Shown here in pieces: positions 8,917 through 17,945 of a stretch of 64,000 bases of DNA. The notes beneath the pieces were generated by a model, which saw only the letters and a program-made list of their open reading frames with translations, ran no database searches and was not told the DNA's origin. Position 1 is the first letter of the stretch. Every line of letters starts with the position of its first letter. Source of the DNA: Variovorax davisae (GTDB taxonomy: Bacteria; Pseudomonadota; Gammaproteobacteria; Burkholderiales; Burkholderiaceae_C); the NCBI RefSeq assembly GCF_030316845.1, contig NZ_JASZYS010000003.1, forward strand, positions 532,997-596,996. The letters are read 5' to 3'. The position numbers and the translations under genes are program-made.

Positions 8917-10055
8917 CGGAGGATGTCGCGCGCGATCAGCATGCGTTGAATTTCGGAAGAACCTTCGCCGATGCGGTAGTGGCGCACGTCGCGATAGAAG
9001 CGCTCGACGTGCACACCGCGAATGAGGCCCGCGCCGCCGAGAATCTGGACGGCCCGATCGGCAATCCGGCCGACCATCTCCGAGCAGAAGAGCTTCACCA
9101 TGCTGGGTGCGCTGCCGGTGTCTTCACCGGCGTCGATCCGGCGCAGTGTTTCGTAGGCGAGCGAGCGGGCCAGCGCGAGTTCGGTGGCGGAGTCCGCCAG
9201 CATCCACTGAATGGCCTGGCGTTCGGACAACGGCTGTCCGAACGTGGTGCGGGTCTTGGCGTAGTCGATGGCAATCTCGAGCAAGCGGTCTGCCGTGCCG
9301 ATGCAGGCGGCCGAAACACCCATGCGCCCGCTGACGAGCGAACCCATGGCGATGGCGAAACCTTGCCCTACTGCGCCCAGGACGGCGGCATCGCCGACGA
9401 CGCAATCTTCGAAGCGGATCTCGGAGATCTGGATCGGGTCCGAGCCGATCGTCTTGTCGGTGCGAGTGATCTCCATGCCGGGCGTGCCACGGTCCACCAG
9501 GAACGCGGTGATGCCCCCGCGCGCCTTGAGGGCCGGATCGGTGACCGCGAGCACCATCACGACGTCGGCGCGATGGGCGCCGCTGATGTAGTGCTTCATG
9601 CCCGAGATCGACCAGCCACCTTCCACCTTCTTCGCTCGGGTGCGCAATGCCGCGGCATCGGAGCCGGCGTCGGGCTCGGTGAGGCCGAACGAGGCGCGCT
9701 GGCTGCCGTCCGCGAGCCCCGGCACGTAGCGCGCCTTCTGCTCCTCGGTGCCGAAGCGGGCGATCGCAATGGGGGTCAACCCGCTGGAGGCGTCCAGCAT
9801 CAGTGTGAAGACGCGGTGCGAGCGGCCCAGTTCCTCCATGACGAGGCAATAGGTCGAAAGGTCGGCCTCGGCGCCGCCCAGGTTCGCCGGCAGACGCATG
9901 CCGAGATATCCCTGAGCCTGCAATGCGCCCAAGACTTGGGCTGGTACCTCGCCGAGTGCGTCGATCTGCAACGCCATCGGTTCGAGTTGCTCGGTGACGA
10001 AGCGACGCACGGTGGGGCGCATCTCCGCAAGATCTGGATTGATGTCGAGTTGCAT
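8913..10055 (-). CDS. Acyl-CoA dehydrogenase
   Basis: The product is about 380 residues and shows the standard FAD and substrate motifs FGLTEPDAGSD, SGMKHYISGA, the arginine-rich TRTTFGQPL region, QILGGAGLIRG and the C-terminal catalytic Glu region YRIGEGSSEIQR. It would introduce an alpha,beta double bond into the CoA thioester made by the ligase of this operon. ATG 10055 is preferred over a GTG at 10070, because the GTG lies only 2 bp from the palindrome at 10072. It is the first gene of the operon, divergent from the IclR gene. Confidence 0.88.
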   Translation of the reverse strand: MQLDINPDLAEMRPTVRRFVTEQLEPMALQIDALGEVPAQVLGALQAQGYLGMRLPANLGGAEADLSTYCLVMEELGRSHRVFTLMLDASSGLTPIAIARFGTEEQKARYVPGLADGSQRASFGLTEPDAGSDAAALRTRAKKVEGGWSISGMKHYISGAHRADVVMVLAVTDPALKARGGITAFLVDRGTPGMEITRTDKTIGSDPIQISEIRFEDCVVGDAAVLGAVGQGFAIAMGSLVSGRMGVSAACIGTADRLLEIAIDYAKTRTTFGQPLSERQAIQWMLADSATELALARSLAYETLRRIDAGEDTGSAPSMVKLFCSEMVGRIADRAVQILGGAGLIRGVHVERFYRDVRHYRIGEGSSEIQRMLIARDILR

Positions 10056-10071
10056 GTCTAATCTATTCACT

Positions 10072-10092
10072 ATGCGAATAGTCTATTCGCAT
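10072..10092. promoter_or_regulatory. Perfect 21-bp palindrome, probable IclR operator
   Basis: Two perfect 10-bp arms (ATGCGAATAG and CTATTCGCAT) flank one central base. The site lies 16 bp upstream of the acyl-CoA dehydrogenase start and 95 bp upstream of the divergent IclR gene. Position and symmetry fit the operator of the adjacent regulator controlling both directions. Confidence 0.75.
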
Positions 10093-10187
10093 TTCGATTG
10101 ACGAAGTATCATGCAATCGGCATGCCAGGAGTCCAGGGTTTTCCCTTGGCCTTGCGCGCTAGACTGGTGCAAACAAGAAAGGCTGAA

Positions 10188-10961
10188 ATGTCCGAGACGC
10201 CGAGGGACTCGATGTATGTGACCGCGCTGGCACGCGGGATCGAGGTATTGCGATGCTTCACGCCCGAGAGGCCCGAACTCGGCACGAGCGAGATCGCGCG
10301 CCTGACCGGCTTGCCGCAGCCCACCGTCTACAGGCTTTGCTACACCCTGAGCGACCTCGGTTGCCTGATGCCGGGTCGTTCACCGGACAAACTGCGCGTG
10401 GCGCCCGGGGTCCTGTCGCTCGGTCACGCCGCAGTGACGCACGGCGGCATCGCAGATCTCGCGCATCCGATGATGAATACGTTGGCAAACGAGTTCGATG
10501 CGTCGGTGTCGCTCGGCGCCCGCGATCGCACCAGCATGGTGATCGTGCAGCGCAGCGAAGCGCCCGGCATCGTCAACGTCAATCTGCACATCGGGTCGGC
10601 GCTTGACCTCGCCAACTCGTCGCTGGGCTGGGCGTGGCTTGCGGCCATCAACGATGAGGCGCGTAAGGACGCGCTGGAGCCGATCAAACGGGTGGGAGGC
10701 GATCGATGGCGCAAGGCTCAGAACCACGTGAAAATCGCCCTGAGCGAGTACGAAAGGGGAGGATTCGTGCTCAACTTAGGAAAATCGCATCCGGACATCA
10801 ATGCGATCGGCGTGCCGGTGATCTCGCCGTCAAGAATTCGCGTGATGGCGCTGACCTGCGGCGGCGTTCGAACCAGCATGACGCGGGAGCGGCTCGAGAA
10901 TGACGTCGCACCTCGACTCGTCTCTCTGGCGCAGCAGCTATCGTTGGCCCTTGGTCCCTGA
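10188..10961 (+). CDS. IclR-family transcriptional regulator
   Basis: The 257-residue product has an N-terminal winged helix-turn-helix (LGTSEIARLTGLPQPTVYRL) and a C-terminal IclR effector domain (HPMMNTLANEFDASVSLGARD, GVPVISPSRIRVMALTCGG). The frame is open from 10098, but ATG 10188 is preceded by AGAAAGG at good spacing and starts where IclR homology normally begins. It is divergent from the ten-gene operon, with a perfect palindrome between them, so it probably controls that operon in response to a pathway metabolite. Confidence 0.9.
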   Translation: MSETPRDSMYVTALARGIEVLRCFTPERPELGTSEIARLTGLPQPTVYRLCYTLSDLGCLMPGRSPDKLRVAPGVLSLGHAAVTHGGIADLAHPMMNTLANEFDASVSLGARDRTSMVIVQRSEAPGIVNVNLHIGSALDLANSSLGWAWLAAINDEARKDALEPIKRVGGDRWRKAQNHVKIALSEYERGGFVLNLGKSHPDINAIGVPVISPSRIRVMALTCGGVRTSMTRERLENDVAPRLVSLAQQLSLALGP

Positions 10962-11141
10962 AGTGGACCGCGCCGGGTTTGCGCCAATCAAGGCCGAGTT
11001 GGTGCAGTCGCTTCAATAATCCGGCAACGGGTGCGTTTGCGCGGCGAGTTCCGCACCCCGCTGGACGGCTTCCTGTCGCTGACAAAGCGAAGTTCGCCGG
11101 GTCCTTTTCGGCTGACGCGAAGGCGGAAACCACTCTCCTGG

Positions 11142-11738
11142 TCAGAAAACGACCATCTCCCACGGATCGGTGCCCGGCTGGAGCAGCGGACGCGAGGTAA
11201 TGCGCTCCATCGCCTCGCCTGCTTCATATCGCGCGGTCAGGTCTTCCGGGTCGAATTTCACGCCGATAAAATTCTCACGATAGGCCCCGCCGGAAAAAAA
11301 GGCCTGCACCTCGTCGGCGGTTTCAAAAACGTCGTGCTGCAGCTCCAGGCGATTGCCGTCCGGGTCCTTGTAGTAGAGGGAAATCGTGGGGCCGTGATTG
11401 ATGGTCCAGTAGGGCGTGATGCCTTCTGCCTTCAGCCGCCGGTGGGTGGCCAGCAACTCGCCGAGGGACGCATAGGTGAAGGCCATGTGATCCATACCGG
11501 CCTGAGACTCCCCACGAACGGCAAGCGCCGGTTGGGCGATGAGCCCGATACGGTGATGCTCCTCGTCGTAGCTGAGAAAGCAAACCGACTCGTTCTCGAA
11601 GCTCGGGCGAGCCTGTAGCACCGTGAGGTACCAGGCTCTCGATCGCTGGAGATCGCTCGTCCGCAGCACCACGTGGGCCAGCTTGGCTGGGCGAATCGCC
11701 TCGCGGGTGGCGTCGGGGAGGGATCGAGTGGTCCTCAT
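11142..11738 (-). CDS. VOC-family (extradiol dioxygenase-like) protein
   Basis: From ATG 11738 the product is 198 residues. The vicinal-oxygen-chelate ligands are visible as His in KLAHVVLRT, His in GMDHMAF and Glu in NRLELQ, matching the two-His one-Glu metal site of type I extradiol dioxygenases. It is shorter than two-module ring-cleavage dioxygenases and has a C-terminal extension after the VOC fold. It overlaps the upstream fumarylacetoacetate-hydrolase-like gene (ATGA), so ring cleavage followed by hydrolysis is a fair reading. Glyoxalase-like activity is an alternative. Confidence 0.82.
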   Translation of the reverse strand: MRTTRSLPDATREAIRPAKLAHVVLRTSDLQRSRAWYLTVLQARPSFENESVCFLSYDEEHHRIGLIAQPALAVRGESQAGMDHMAFTYASLGELLATHRRLKAEGITPYWTINHGPTISLYYKDPDGNRLELQHDVFETADEVQAFFSGGAYRENFIGVKFDPEDLTARYEAGEAMERITSRPLLQPGTDPWEMVVF

Positions 11739-12625
11739 GCGTGGTCTCCTGTCTGAAAGCGCGACGCCGGTTCGGGCACGACGCGATTCTCGATGCTGCC
11801 GATGCCTTCGATCTCCACGCGCACTACGTCGCCGGTGCGCAGGTAGAGGGGTGGGTTCATCAGGGCACCCACGCCGGCGGGGCTGCCGGTCGTCAGGATG
11901 TCGCCCGGACACAGGGTTACGGCGGCCGAGAGTTCAGCGATCATGGCCTCGATGCGATGGATCATCTCGCCCGTATGCCCCTGTTGCCGCAGTTCGCCGT
12001 TGACCCAGGTGCGCAGATGCAGGTCGTGCGGATCGGGAATCTCGTCGCGCGTCACGAGCCATGGCCCGAAGGGACCATGCGTATCGAAGGACTTGCCCAG
12101 CGTGTGCGTCGGCGAGCGCAGCTGCCAGTCGCGCACGCTGATGTCGTTGACCACGACATAGCCCGCGATGACACGCATCGCATCGTCAGCGCGAACATAG
12201 CGGCATCGGGTTCCGATGACGACGCCGAGCTCGCCTTCATAGTCGAGCTGCCCGGATGCGCGCGGCAGGAACACGTCGTCGCGCGGCCCCGAAACGCAGG
12301 ACACCTGCTTGTTGAACCAGACCTGGCCGGGGCCCCTGACGAGACCATGCTTCGCAGCTTCCGCCAGATGCGACCCGTAGTTGCCGCCGAGCGCGAAGAA
12401 TTTCTGGGGGTCGGGAATCGGCGCACAGACCTGCACCTCGGCCAGGGGCAGGCGCGGCGCATGCGTCGCCGCCCACCGTGCCCACTTGAAGCCGTCGCTC
12501 CCGCGCTCCAGAAGCTCCCGGAGACTGAGAGGCGCCGCGGGCTGGCTGGAAAGATCCGCGATGACGTCGCCTTCGGCCGAGCCGATCTTTAGTTGCCCTC
12601 CGTGGGAGAAGGTTGCCAGTTTCAT
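11735..12625 (-). CDS. Fumarylacetoacetate hydrolase family protein
   Basis: The 296-residue protein begins MKLATFSHGG at ATG 12625 and has the FAH core: ALGGNYGSHLAEA, the metal ligands in LDYEGELGVVIG, VVNDISVRDWQ, GKSFDTHGPFGPW and ILTTGSPAGVG. Family members hydrolyse or decarboxylate beta-diketo acids and 2-oxo-hydratase products of aromatic ring cleavage, using Mg. Coupling to the VOC-dioxygenase-like gene supports such a role. The longer upstream frame overlaps the divergent LysR promoter and was not used. Confidence 0.88.
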   Translation of the reverse strand: MKLATFSHGGQLKIGSAEGDVIADLSSQPAAPLSLRELLERGSDGFKWARWAATHAPRLPLAEVQVCAPIPDPQKFFALGGNYGSHLAEAAKHGLVRGPGQVWFNKQVSCVSGPRDDVFLPRASGQLDYEGELGVVIGTRCRYVRADDAMRVIAGYVVVNDISVRDWQLRSPTHTLGKSFDTHGPFGPWLVTRDEIPDPHDLHLRTWVNGELRQQGHTGEMIHRIEAMIAELSAAVTLCPGDILTTGSPAGVGALMNPPLYLRTGDVVRVEIEGIGSIENRVVPEPASRFQTGDHA

Positions 12626-12641
12626 GGAATGTGAAGATGTT

Positions 12642-12720
12642 GAACGATCGCGATCATTCCCCCTGGTTGGAAACGCAACAATCGGGTCTGCTCGAACGCT
12701 GCGTTCTGCACGTAGAACGC
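12642..12720. promoter_or_regulatory. Divergent FAH/LysR control region with two dyads
   Basis: The 131-bp gap between the FAH-like gene and the LysR gene contains two dyads. One is an 18-bp near-palindrome centred on GATCGCGATC (12642-12659). The other is GCGTTCT-N6-AGAACGC (12701-12720), 37 bp before the LysR start. LysR regulators bind interrupted dyads in such gaps, so the second is the better autoregulatory site. Confidence 0.5.
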
Positions 12721-12756
12721 GCACACGCGAAAATTCCGACAAGGAGACACCCACCC

Positions 12757-13674
12757 ATGGAGGACCTGAATGATCTGGCACTGTTTGCAATGGTTGTGGA
12801 GCATCGCGGCTTCAGCGCAGCCAGCCGTGAACTGGGCATTCCGAAGTCGCGCTTGAGCCGGCGCGTCGCCCAGCTCGAAGCGCGGCTCGGTGTGCGCCTG
12901 CTGCAGCGCAACTCGCGGAACCTGACGCCGACTTCGGTTGGGCAGGCGTACTACGAGCGCTGCAGGGAAGTGGTCATGCTTGCCACGTCGGCCACCGACG
13001 TGATCGACAAGGCGCTTGCCGAGCCGCAAGGAACGCTTCGCGTGAGCTGCCCGATCTCGCTGGCTCAGTTTTGGTTGACGCCGCTCCTGTCGGTTTTCAT
13101 GCGGGCGCATCCGAAGGTTGTGATCTCGCTTGCAGTCACCAACCGGCCCATCGATCTACTTAACGAGTCGATGGACGTGGTGCTCCGCGTGCGTCGTCCG
13201 CCGCTCGGGGACTCGGGTATGGTCGTTCGTCCGCTGGCTCGGACAGCCGATATTCTGGTCGGCAGTCCCACCCTGTCAGCGCAGTTTGGCGCACCATCGA
13301 GCATCAAGGAACTGCAACACTGGCCGACACTGTCGATGCCCGTGCCCGGGGACCAGTATTGCTGGCGCCTTCGCAGCGTGGGCGGACTAGAACAGCTCGT
13401 GCATCGGCCGCGGCTGATCACCGATGACATGTTCGCCCTCAAGTCGGCCGCGCTGGACGGAACGGGCATTGCGCTTCTGCCGCCGATGATTTGCGCGGCA
13501 GAACTCGAAGCGGGCACCTTGCGCGCGATTCTGCCCGATTGGTCTGCCGAGCCCGGTGAGATCCAAGCGGTATTCCCGTCGCGACGCGGAATGCTTCCGG
13601 CGGTGCGAGCGTTCGTGGACTTCCTCATTGCGCATCCTCCAGACGAGCCTTTCCTACACACATCGCAGAAGTAG
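12757..13674 (+). CDS. LysR-family transcriptional regulator
   Basis: The 305-residue protein begins MEDLNDLALF after an AAGGAGA ribosome-binding site at 12741. The N-terminal helix-turn-helix (FSAASRELGIPKSRLSRRVAQLEARLG) and the CrgA-like effector domain (GTLRVSCPISLAQFWLTPLLSVFM) are clear. It belongs to the DsdC/CrgA-like short-linker group that controls divergent oxidoreductase or hydrolase genes. Its likely target is the adjacent FAH/VOC gene pair. Confidence 0.9.
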   Translation: MEDLNDLALFAMVVEHRGFSAASRELGIPKSRLSRRVAQLEARLGVRLLQRNSRNLTPTSVGQAYYERCREVVMLATSATDVIDKALAEPQGTLRVSCPISLAQFWLTPLLSVFMRAHPKVVISLAVTNRPIDLLNESMDVVLRVRRPPLGDSGMVVRPLARTADILVGSPTLSAQFGAPSSIKELQHWPTLSMPVPGDQYCWRLRSVGGLEQLVHRPRLITDDMFALKSAALDGTGIALLPPMICAAELEAGTLRAILPDWSAEPGEIQAVFPSRRGMLPAVRAFVDFLIAHPPDEPFLHTSQK

Positions 13675-14174
13675 GGTGCTCCGTGTTGTACTCCGAGGGA
13701 CGCCTCGAAGCGGCGCTCCTTGTAACAGCGTGCACGGGGAGGGCGCCGCATTCCTCTCATTTAGCCGTTGCAAGTGTGGCGGCAGCACCCTGGTCACGAG
13801 GCGATGACCCGGCTGCCGTCGTATGCGGTGGAGGGGCCCTAACCGCCGCGCAGCCATAGTGGTAGCGCAGGGGCTAGAGTTCAATGCAACGTAGTCAATC
13901 CGAACGGGGGCGCTATTGCCCTGGGCCTATCGGCTGTTCCCGCGCGTTCCGGCAAAGTAAAGCGCGGATGGCCCGCGTCCAGCAGCTTCACCGAGCAAGC
14001 TTGGCGGCGACAGTCACGCGCAGCTCTCCATCGGCCCACAGCAGCATGCAGAGCGCTGTCTTGGTTTGAAGAGGGCGGCGTCAAAATCCGGGACTATGAG
14101 CTAGGAATCCTGGTGCCCCAGGGTTGGCTTCGGACCTAGACGAGAAGAGACAGAGCCATGCCTGATTTCAAGGC
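13675..14174. other. 500-bp gap, no gene recognised
   Basis: Only short unsupported frames are present, none with a ribosome-binding site or a recognisable family. This stretch separates two convergent gene blocks and precedes a block of more AT-rich genes, so it may mark an insertion boundary. I see no inverted repeat or attachment site. Confidence 0.4.
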
Positions 14175-15146
14175 TTACCAGGGCCATGCCAGCAACGTGC
14201 CGAGACCCTTGGAAACGGCGTACTCGTACAGAGATCTCGCGACGGTGAGGTCTTGAAGCGCGATGCCTGTCATATCGAAAACCGTCACCTCGTCTCTGGT
14301 GCGCCTAAAGGGGACATTAGCAGTTAGCAAATCGCCCAGCTCGGTGCACGGCAGTTTCGATGCCCATTGGCATTCGCCTATCGATCGAGCTTGCTCCTGG
14401 TCGTCAACAAAGACGCGAGCTCGTTCCAGAACGCCTGCCGGTAGCTCCCGCTTGCCAGCCGTGTCACTACCCACGCAGTTGATGTGGGTGCCCGGTCTCA
14501 CCGCGTCGGCCTCGAAAAGCGGGCCGCCACCGGGCGTGGCCGTGATGACCACATCGCTGCCGGCGACCGCCTCGTTGCGGTCGGGAGCAGCTCGAACGTC
14601 AAAGGTTTTTTGGAAGACCGCTTCAAAGGCGGCGTCCTGCTTCCCATCAACGCTGATGTACTGAACACTGCGAAGTCGCGGAAGGACGCGAAGGGCATAG
14701 CGCACTTGGACCCGAGCTTGCACCCCAGTGCCGAAGACACACAGCCGCTCACTATTCTCGCGGGCAAGCACTTGCAAGCCAAGGCCACCCGCAGCACCGG
14801 TCCGCTCTGTAGTGATCGCATTGCCATCCATCATGCATAGTGGCCGTCCGGTCTCCGGGTCGATAAGCAACACCGTAGCTTGATGAGGCTCCGAGCCCAC
14901 CAAGCGGTTGTCGGGCCAGAATCCAGCGGCCTTGAAGCCAAGGAGATTCTGGCTGCTCACATCGCCTGCCTTGATGCCGAAGACACCGCCGGTGTGCAGC
15001 TTCTCTCGAATGAGCGGAAAGACTCGGCCTGCTCGTTGGCCGTGCAAAATGAATGCCTCACGAACCGCCGCGAGGACTTCCTGCGGATTTAGTGCATCGC
15101 AGACCTTGTTACGGTCGAGCAGGAGAAGTTTTGCGTCATGTGGCAT
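14175..15146 (-). CDS. Ornithine cyclodeaminase / mu-crystallin family protein
   Basis: The 323-residue protein has a substrate domain (GRVFPLIREKLHTGGVFGIKAG, GNAITTERTGAAGGL) and a Rossmann motif VFGTGVQARVQVRYALRV. Family members are NAD(P)-dependent imine reductases, dehydrogenases or ornithine cyclodeaminases; BhcD iminosuccinate reductase of the beta-hydroxyaspartate cycle also belongs here. The next gene in the same direction is D-threonine-aldolase-like, the family of BhcC, which makes an iminosuccinate-type role worth considering. BhcA and BhcB counterparts are absent. Confidence 0.85.
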   Translation of the reverse strand: MPHDAKLLLLDRNKVCDALNPQEVLAAVREAFILHGQRAGRVFPLIREKLHTGGVFGIKAGDVSSQNLLGFKAAGFWPDNRLVGSEPHQATVLLIDPETGRPLCMMDGNAITTERTGAAGGLGLQVLARENSERLCVFGTGVQARVQVRYALRVLPRLRSVQYISVDGKQDAAFEAVFQKTFDVRAAPDRNEAVAGSDVVITATPGGGPLFEADAVRPGTHINCVGSDTAGKRELPAGVLERARVFVDDQEQARSIGECQWASKLPCTELGDLLTANVPFRRTRDEVTVFDMTGIALQDLTVARSLYEYAVSKGLGTLLAWPW

Positions 15147-15419
15147 GGCAGACTAGAACAAAACACCATCGGGGGTGCCTGAAAAGGTAATGCGGCACGA
15201 CGAAGGTGTGCCCAAAAAATGTGGATCGAACATTGCAGCTTGAGAATGCCCGTTTGCTGAGTGGTCTGCGCCGCCAAGCCGACGGTAGCGCCGATGCGCA
15301 CAACCAGCTCCCAGACTGGCTTCGTATGCGGCGGCGCCACAGTTCTCCCTGCAAAGTCCAGGCACAGTGGAAAACCTCGCACCCTTTGGTGGGAAATGAC
15401 TCGTCCCGACTACGTGCCG

Positions 15420-16574
15420 TCACCATCCGCTGAATCGCTCCCAGATCGCAACGGAATCGCGATCGCTCGACACGACGTGATAGGCCGGGTGCTGTGCTCC
15501 GGTCGCGCAGGCATGGTTGGGGACTATGCGCAACTGGCTGCCAACCGGAAATCGGCCTTCCAAGTTTGCTGCCGCGTCTCCTGTCCAGCCGAGCACCCCG
15601 TGTTCCTGATTGGCCTCGTTGAAAACCAAGCCGTCGACAGGCCTTCCCTCGACGTCGCAGACCATGCCGTATCCGTAGTCGTGTGACTGTTTCTGGGTTC
15701 CGCGATCACGGCTCATGGCCATCCATCCTCCGTCGGTGATGATCCAGCCCGCATCAGGACGATGGCCGATGACCGTGCATAGAACGGAAAGTGCGATGTC
15801 TTCCTGCCTGCATACGCCCACTTCAGCCATTACAAGGTCGAAGAAGACATAAACTCCCGCACGCACTTCGGTAACTCCATCCAGCCGGCGAGCACTCAGT
15901 GCCGTGGGTGTTGAGCCGATGCTGACCACTTCGCATGAATGCCCGACGGCGCGGAGTCGTTCTGCAGCGTGAACACAACCAGCACGCTCCCTCTCGGCAA
16001 TCGCTGCAAGTGCGTCATCGGTGCGGAGAGAATACGAACTGCCTGCGTGCGTCAAGACGCCTTGTAGGTGGCCGCCACACGCATTCTCCAAGCGAAGCGC
16101 GTTGGCAATCTCCAACAGCACGGGTGAGTCCGCGTCAATGCCCGACCGATGGCCGTCCGTGTCCACCTCAATCATTACCTCGAACCGCTGCGCATGGTCG
16201 ATTCCAAACTGCGAGAGCTGTTTCGCCACCACCACCGACTCGATTAGCAGCGAGAGCTTCAGTCCTGCCCTGACAAGTCGCAGCGCGTGGTCGAACTTTG
16301 AAGGAACGATAGCGACAGCATAGAGAATGTCATCGACGCCTTCTGCATGGAGTCGTTCCGCTTCTTTCAGCGTCGAAACCGTGATTCCGCGTGCTCCGGC
16401 CGCGATCTGGCGCTTGATGACATCGGGGCATTTGCTTGTCTTCGCATGGGGCCTGAAACGAACACCAAGATCATTCATGCGAGTCTGCATACGATCGATG
16501 TTGCGATTCATGCGGTCTTCGTCCAACAGAAGAACGGGCGTTTCAATCTGAGAAAAAGTGGTTTTCGAACTCAT
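15420..16574 (-). CDS. D-threonine aldolase / D-3-hydroxyaspartate dehydratase-like PLP enzyme
   Basis: The 384-residue product has the alanine-racemase-type TIM barrel with the PLP lysine in RFRPHAKTSKCP (Lys45) and the C-terminal metal motif NHACAT (His and Cys ligands) characteristic of the DSD1/D-threonine aldolase family. The enzymes cleave or dehydrate D-beta-hydroxy amino acids using PLP and a divalent metal. A 273-bp gap separates it from the downstream cyclodeaminase-like gene, and an M20 hydrolase gene lies 51 bp upstream, suggesting an operon that frees and degrades an unusual amino acid. Confidence 0.85.
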   Translation of the reverse strand: MSSKTTFSQIETPVLLLDEDRMNRNIDRMQTRMNDLGVRFRPHAKTSKCPDVIKRQIAAGARGITVSTLKEAERLHAEGVDDILYAVAIVPSKFDHALRLVRAGLKLSLLIESVVVAKQLSQFGIDHAQRFEVMIEVDTDGHRSGIDADSPVLLEIANALRLENACGGHLQGVLTHAGSSYSLRTDDALAAIAERERAGCVHAAERLRAVGHSCEVVSIGSTPTALSARRLDGVTEVRAGVYVFFDLVMAEVGVCRQEDIALSVLCTVIGHRPDAGWIITDGGWMAMSRDRGTQKQSHDYGYGMVCDVEGRPVDGLVFNEANQEHGVLGWTGDAAANLEGRFPVGSQLRIVPNHACATGAQHPAYHVVSSDRDSVAIWERFSGW

Positions 16575-16625
16575 AGGTAAGGATTGATGGTGAGGGGGAT
16601 GCAGACCGTTCGGATCCTGGTCTCT

Positions 16626-17813
16626 CTACGCCTGATCGCCTTGCGCCAGAAAGTGCTCCGTGAGACGGACCCAATAGGCCGCGCCGATCGAAAGGCATTT
16701 GTCGTTGAAGTCGAAGGAAGGGCTATGAACCATGCACTCATGGGCTTCGTCGTTGTTGCCTATGAACAGGTACGAGCCAGGGCACTTCTCGAGCATGAAT
16801 GCAAAGTCCTCACCATTCATTTGCATGTCTGCGTTCTCGATCACTCCGTCTTCTCCGAGCCATTCGAGTGCAAGGTCGCGGGCAATTTTGGTCTCTCTCG
16901 GATGGTTAACCAAGACGGGATAGCGCCAGTGATACGTTACCTTGGCGGTCGCGCCGTAGGACGCCGCTTGGGCTTCTGCGACTTCTGCAATGCGTTCGCG
17001 TAGAAATGCACGAGTCGCGGGCCGTAAGGCTCGGACGGTGAGCTTGAGTTGCGCTGATTCGGGGATGACGTTGGGGGCCTCGCCTGCATGGAACGAACCG
17101 ACGGTCACCACCGCGGCGTCCATAGCCTCGATGTTGCGGGAGACGATCGACTGGAGCGCGATGACGATGTTTGATGCGGCGAGGATGGGATCTACGGCCT
17201 TGGCCGGTGTGGCGCCGTGTCCGCCTATGCCTGTCACGTCGATCACTACCGTATCCGATGACGCCATAAAGGGGCCTTCGCGGAAGCCAAGCTTGCCTGC
17301 GGGATAGCCAGGCATGTTATGCATGGCAAAAATGGCATCGCAAGGAAACTTTTCGAAGAGGCCGTCTTCAAGCATTTTGCGCGCGCCGGCGAGGCCTTCC
17401 TCCGCCGGCTGGAAAATCAGATGGATGGTGCCATCGAACTTACGCGTTTGAGCCAGCTCTTGCGCCGCCGCAAGAAGCATGGTCGTGTGACCATCATGCC
17501 CGCACGCATGCATCTTGCCCGGCGACGCGCTCGAATAGGCGATGTCCGAGGTTTCATGGATCGGCAACGCATCCATATCCGCGCGGAGCCCCATCGTTCT
17601 AGCCGATCTCCCCAGCTTCAGGGATCCGATGACCCCGGTTCCTCCGATGCCCCGATGGACGTCGTATCCCCACTCCGTGAGCTTGGATGCGATCAGGTCG
17701 CTGGTCCTGAACTCTTCGAAGCCAAGCTCAGGGTGAGAGTGGATGTCGCGGCGGATGCGGCAAAACTCGTCCTCTCGTTCCACTATACCTTGCGGTATGA
17801 AGCCGCCCTTCAT
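16626..17813 (-). CDS. M20 family metallo-amidohydrolase (N-acyl amino acid / hippurate hydrolase type)
   Basis: Taking ATG 17813, which follows a GAGGG ribosome-binding site, the product is 395 residues. Metal motifs are visible: RRDIHSHPELGFEE, HACGHDGHT and the QPAEEG Glu pair; NGEDFAFMLE lies in the C-terminal half. M20D enzymes release free amino acids from N-acyl conjugates in the cytoplasm. Its neighbours, a PLP hydroxy-amino-acid enzyme and a Bug receptor, suggest uptake and deacylation of an N-acylated amino acid. An earlier start at 17897 is possible. Confidence 0.88.
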   Translation of the reverse strand: MKGGFIPQGIVEREDEFCRIRRDIHSHPELGFEEFRTSDLIASKLTEWGYDVHRGIGGTGVIGSLKLGRSARTMGLRADMDALPIHETSDIAYSSASPGKMHACGHDGHTTMLLAAAQELAQTRKFDGTIHLIFQPAEEGLAGARKMLEDGLFEKFPCDAIFAMHNMPGYPAGKLGFREGPFMASSDTVVIDVTGIGGHGATPAKAVDPILAASNIVIALQSIVSRNIEAMDAAVVTVGSFHAGEAPNVIPESAQLKLTVRALRPATRAFLRERIAEVAEAQAASYGATAKVTYHWRYPVLVNHPRETKIARDLALEWLGEDGVIENADMQMNGEDFAFMLEKCPGSYLFIGNNDEAHECMVHSPSFDFNDKCLSIGAAYWVRLTEHFLAQGDQA

Positions 17814-17945
17814 CGCGCCGCCCTCACCAAGTGTCCCATCTGTTGGATTGAGGATCTCCACGCTATCGCGAAAAACGGCTGCACTAAGCTCGCACACGTT
17901 GCATGAGTAATGAGATTCAGATAACTGGTTGTCATAACTGAGCGC

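Noticed and set aside
13881..14084. 67-residue minus-strand frame in the gap after the LysR gene
   Set aside because: No ribosome-binding site, no family resemblance and an equally open frame on the other strand.
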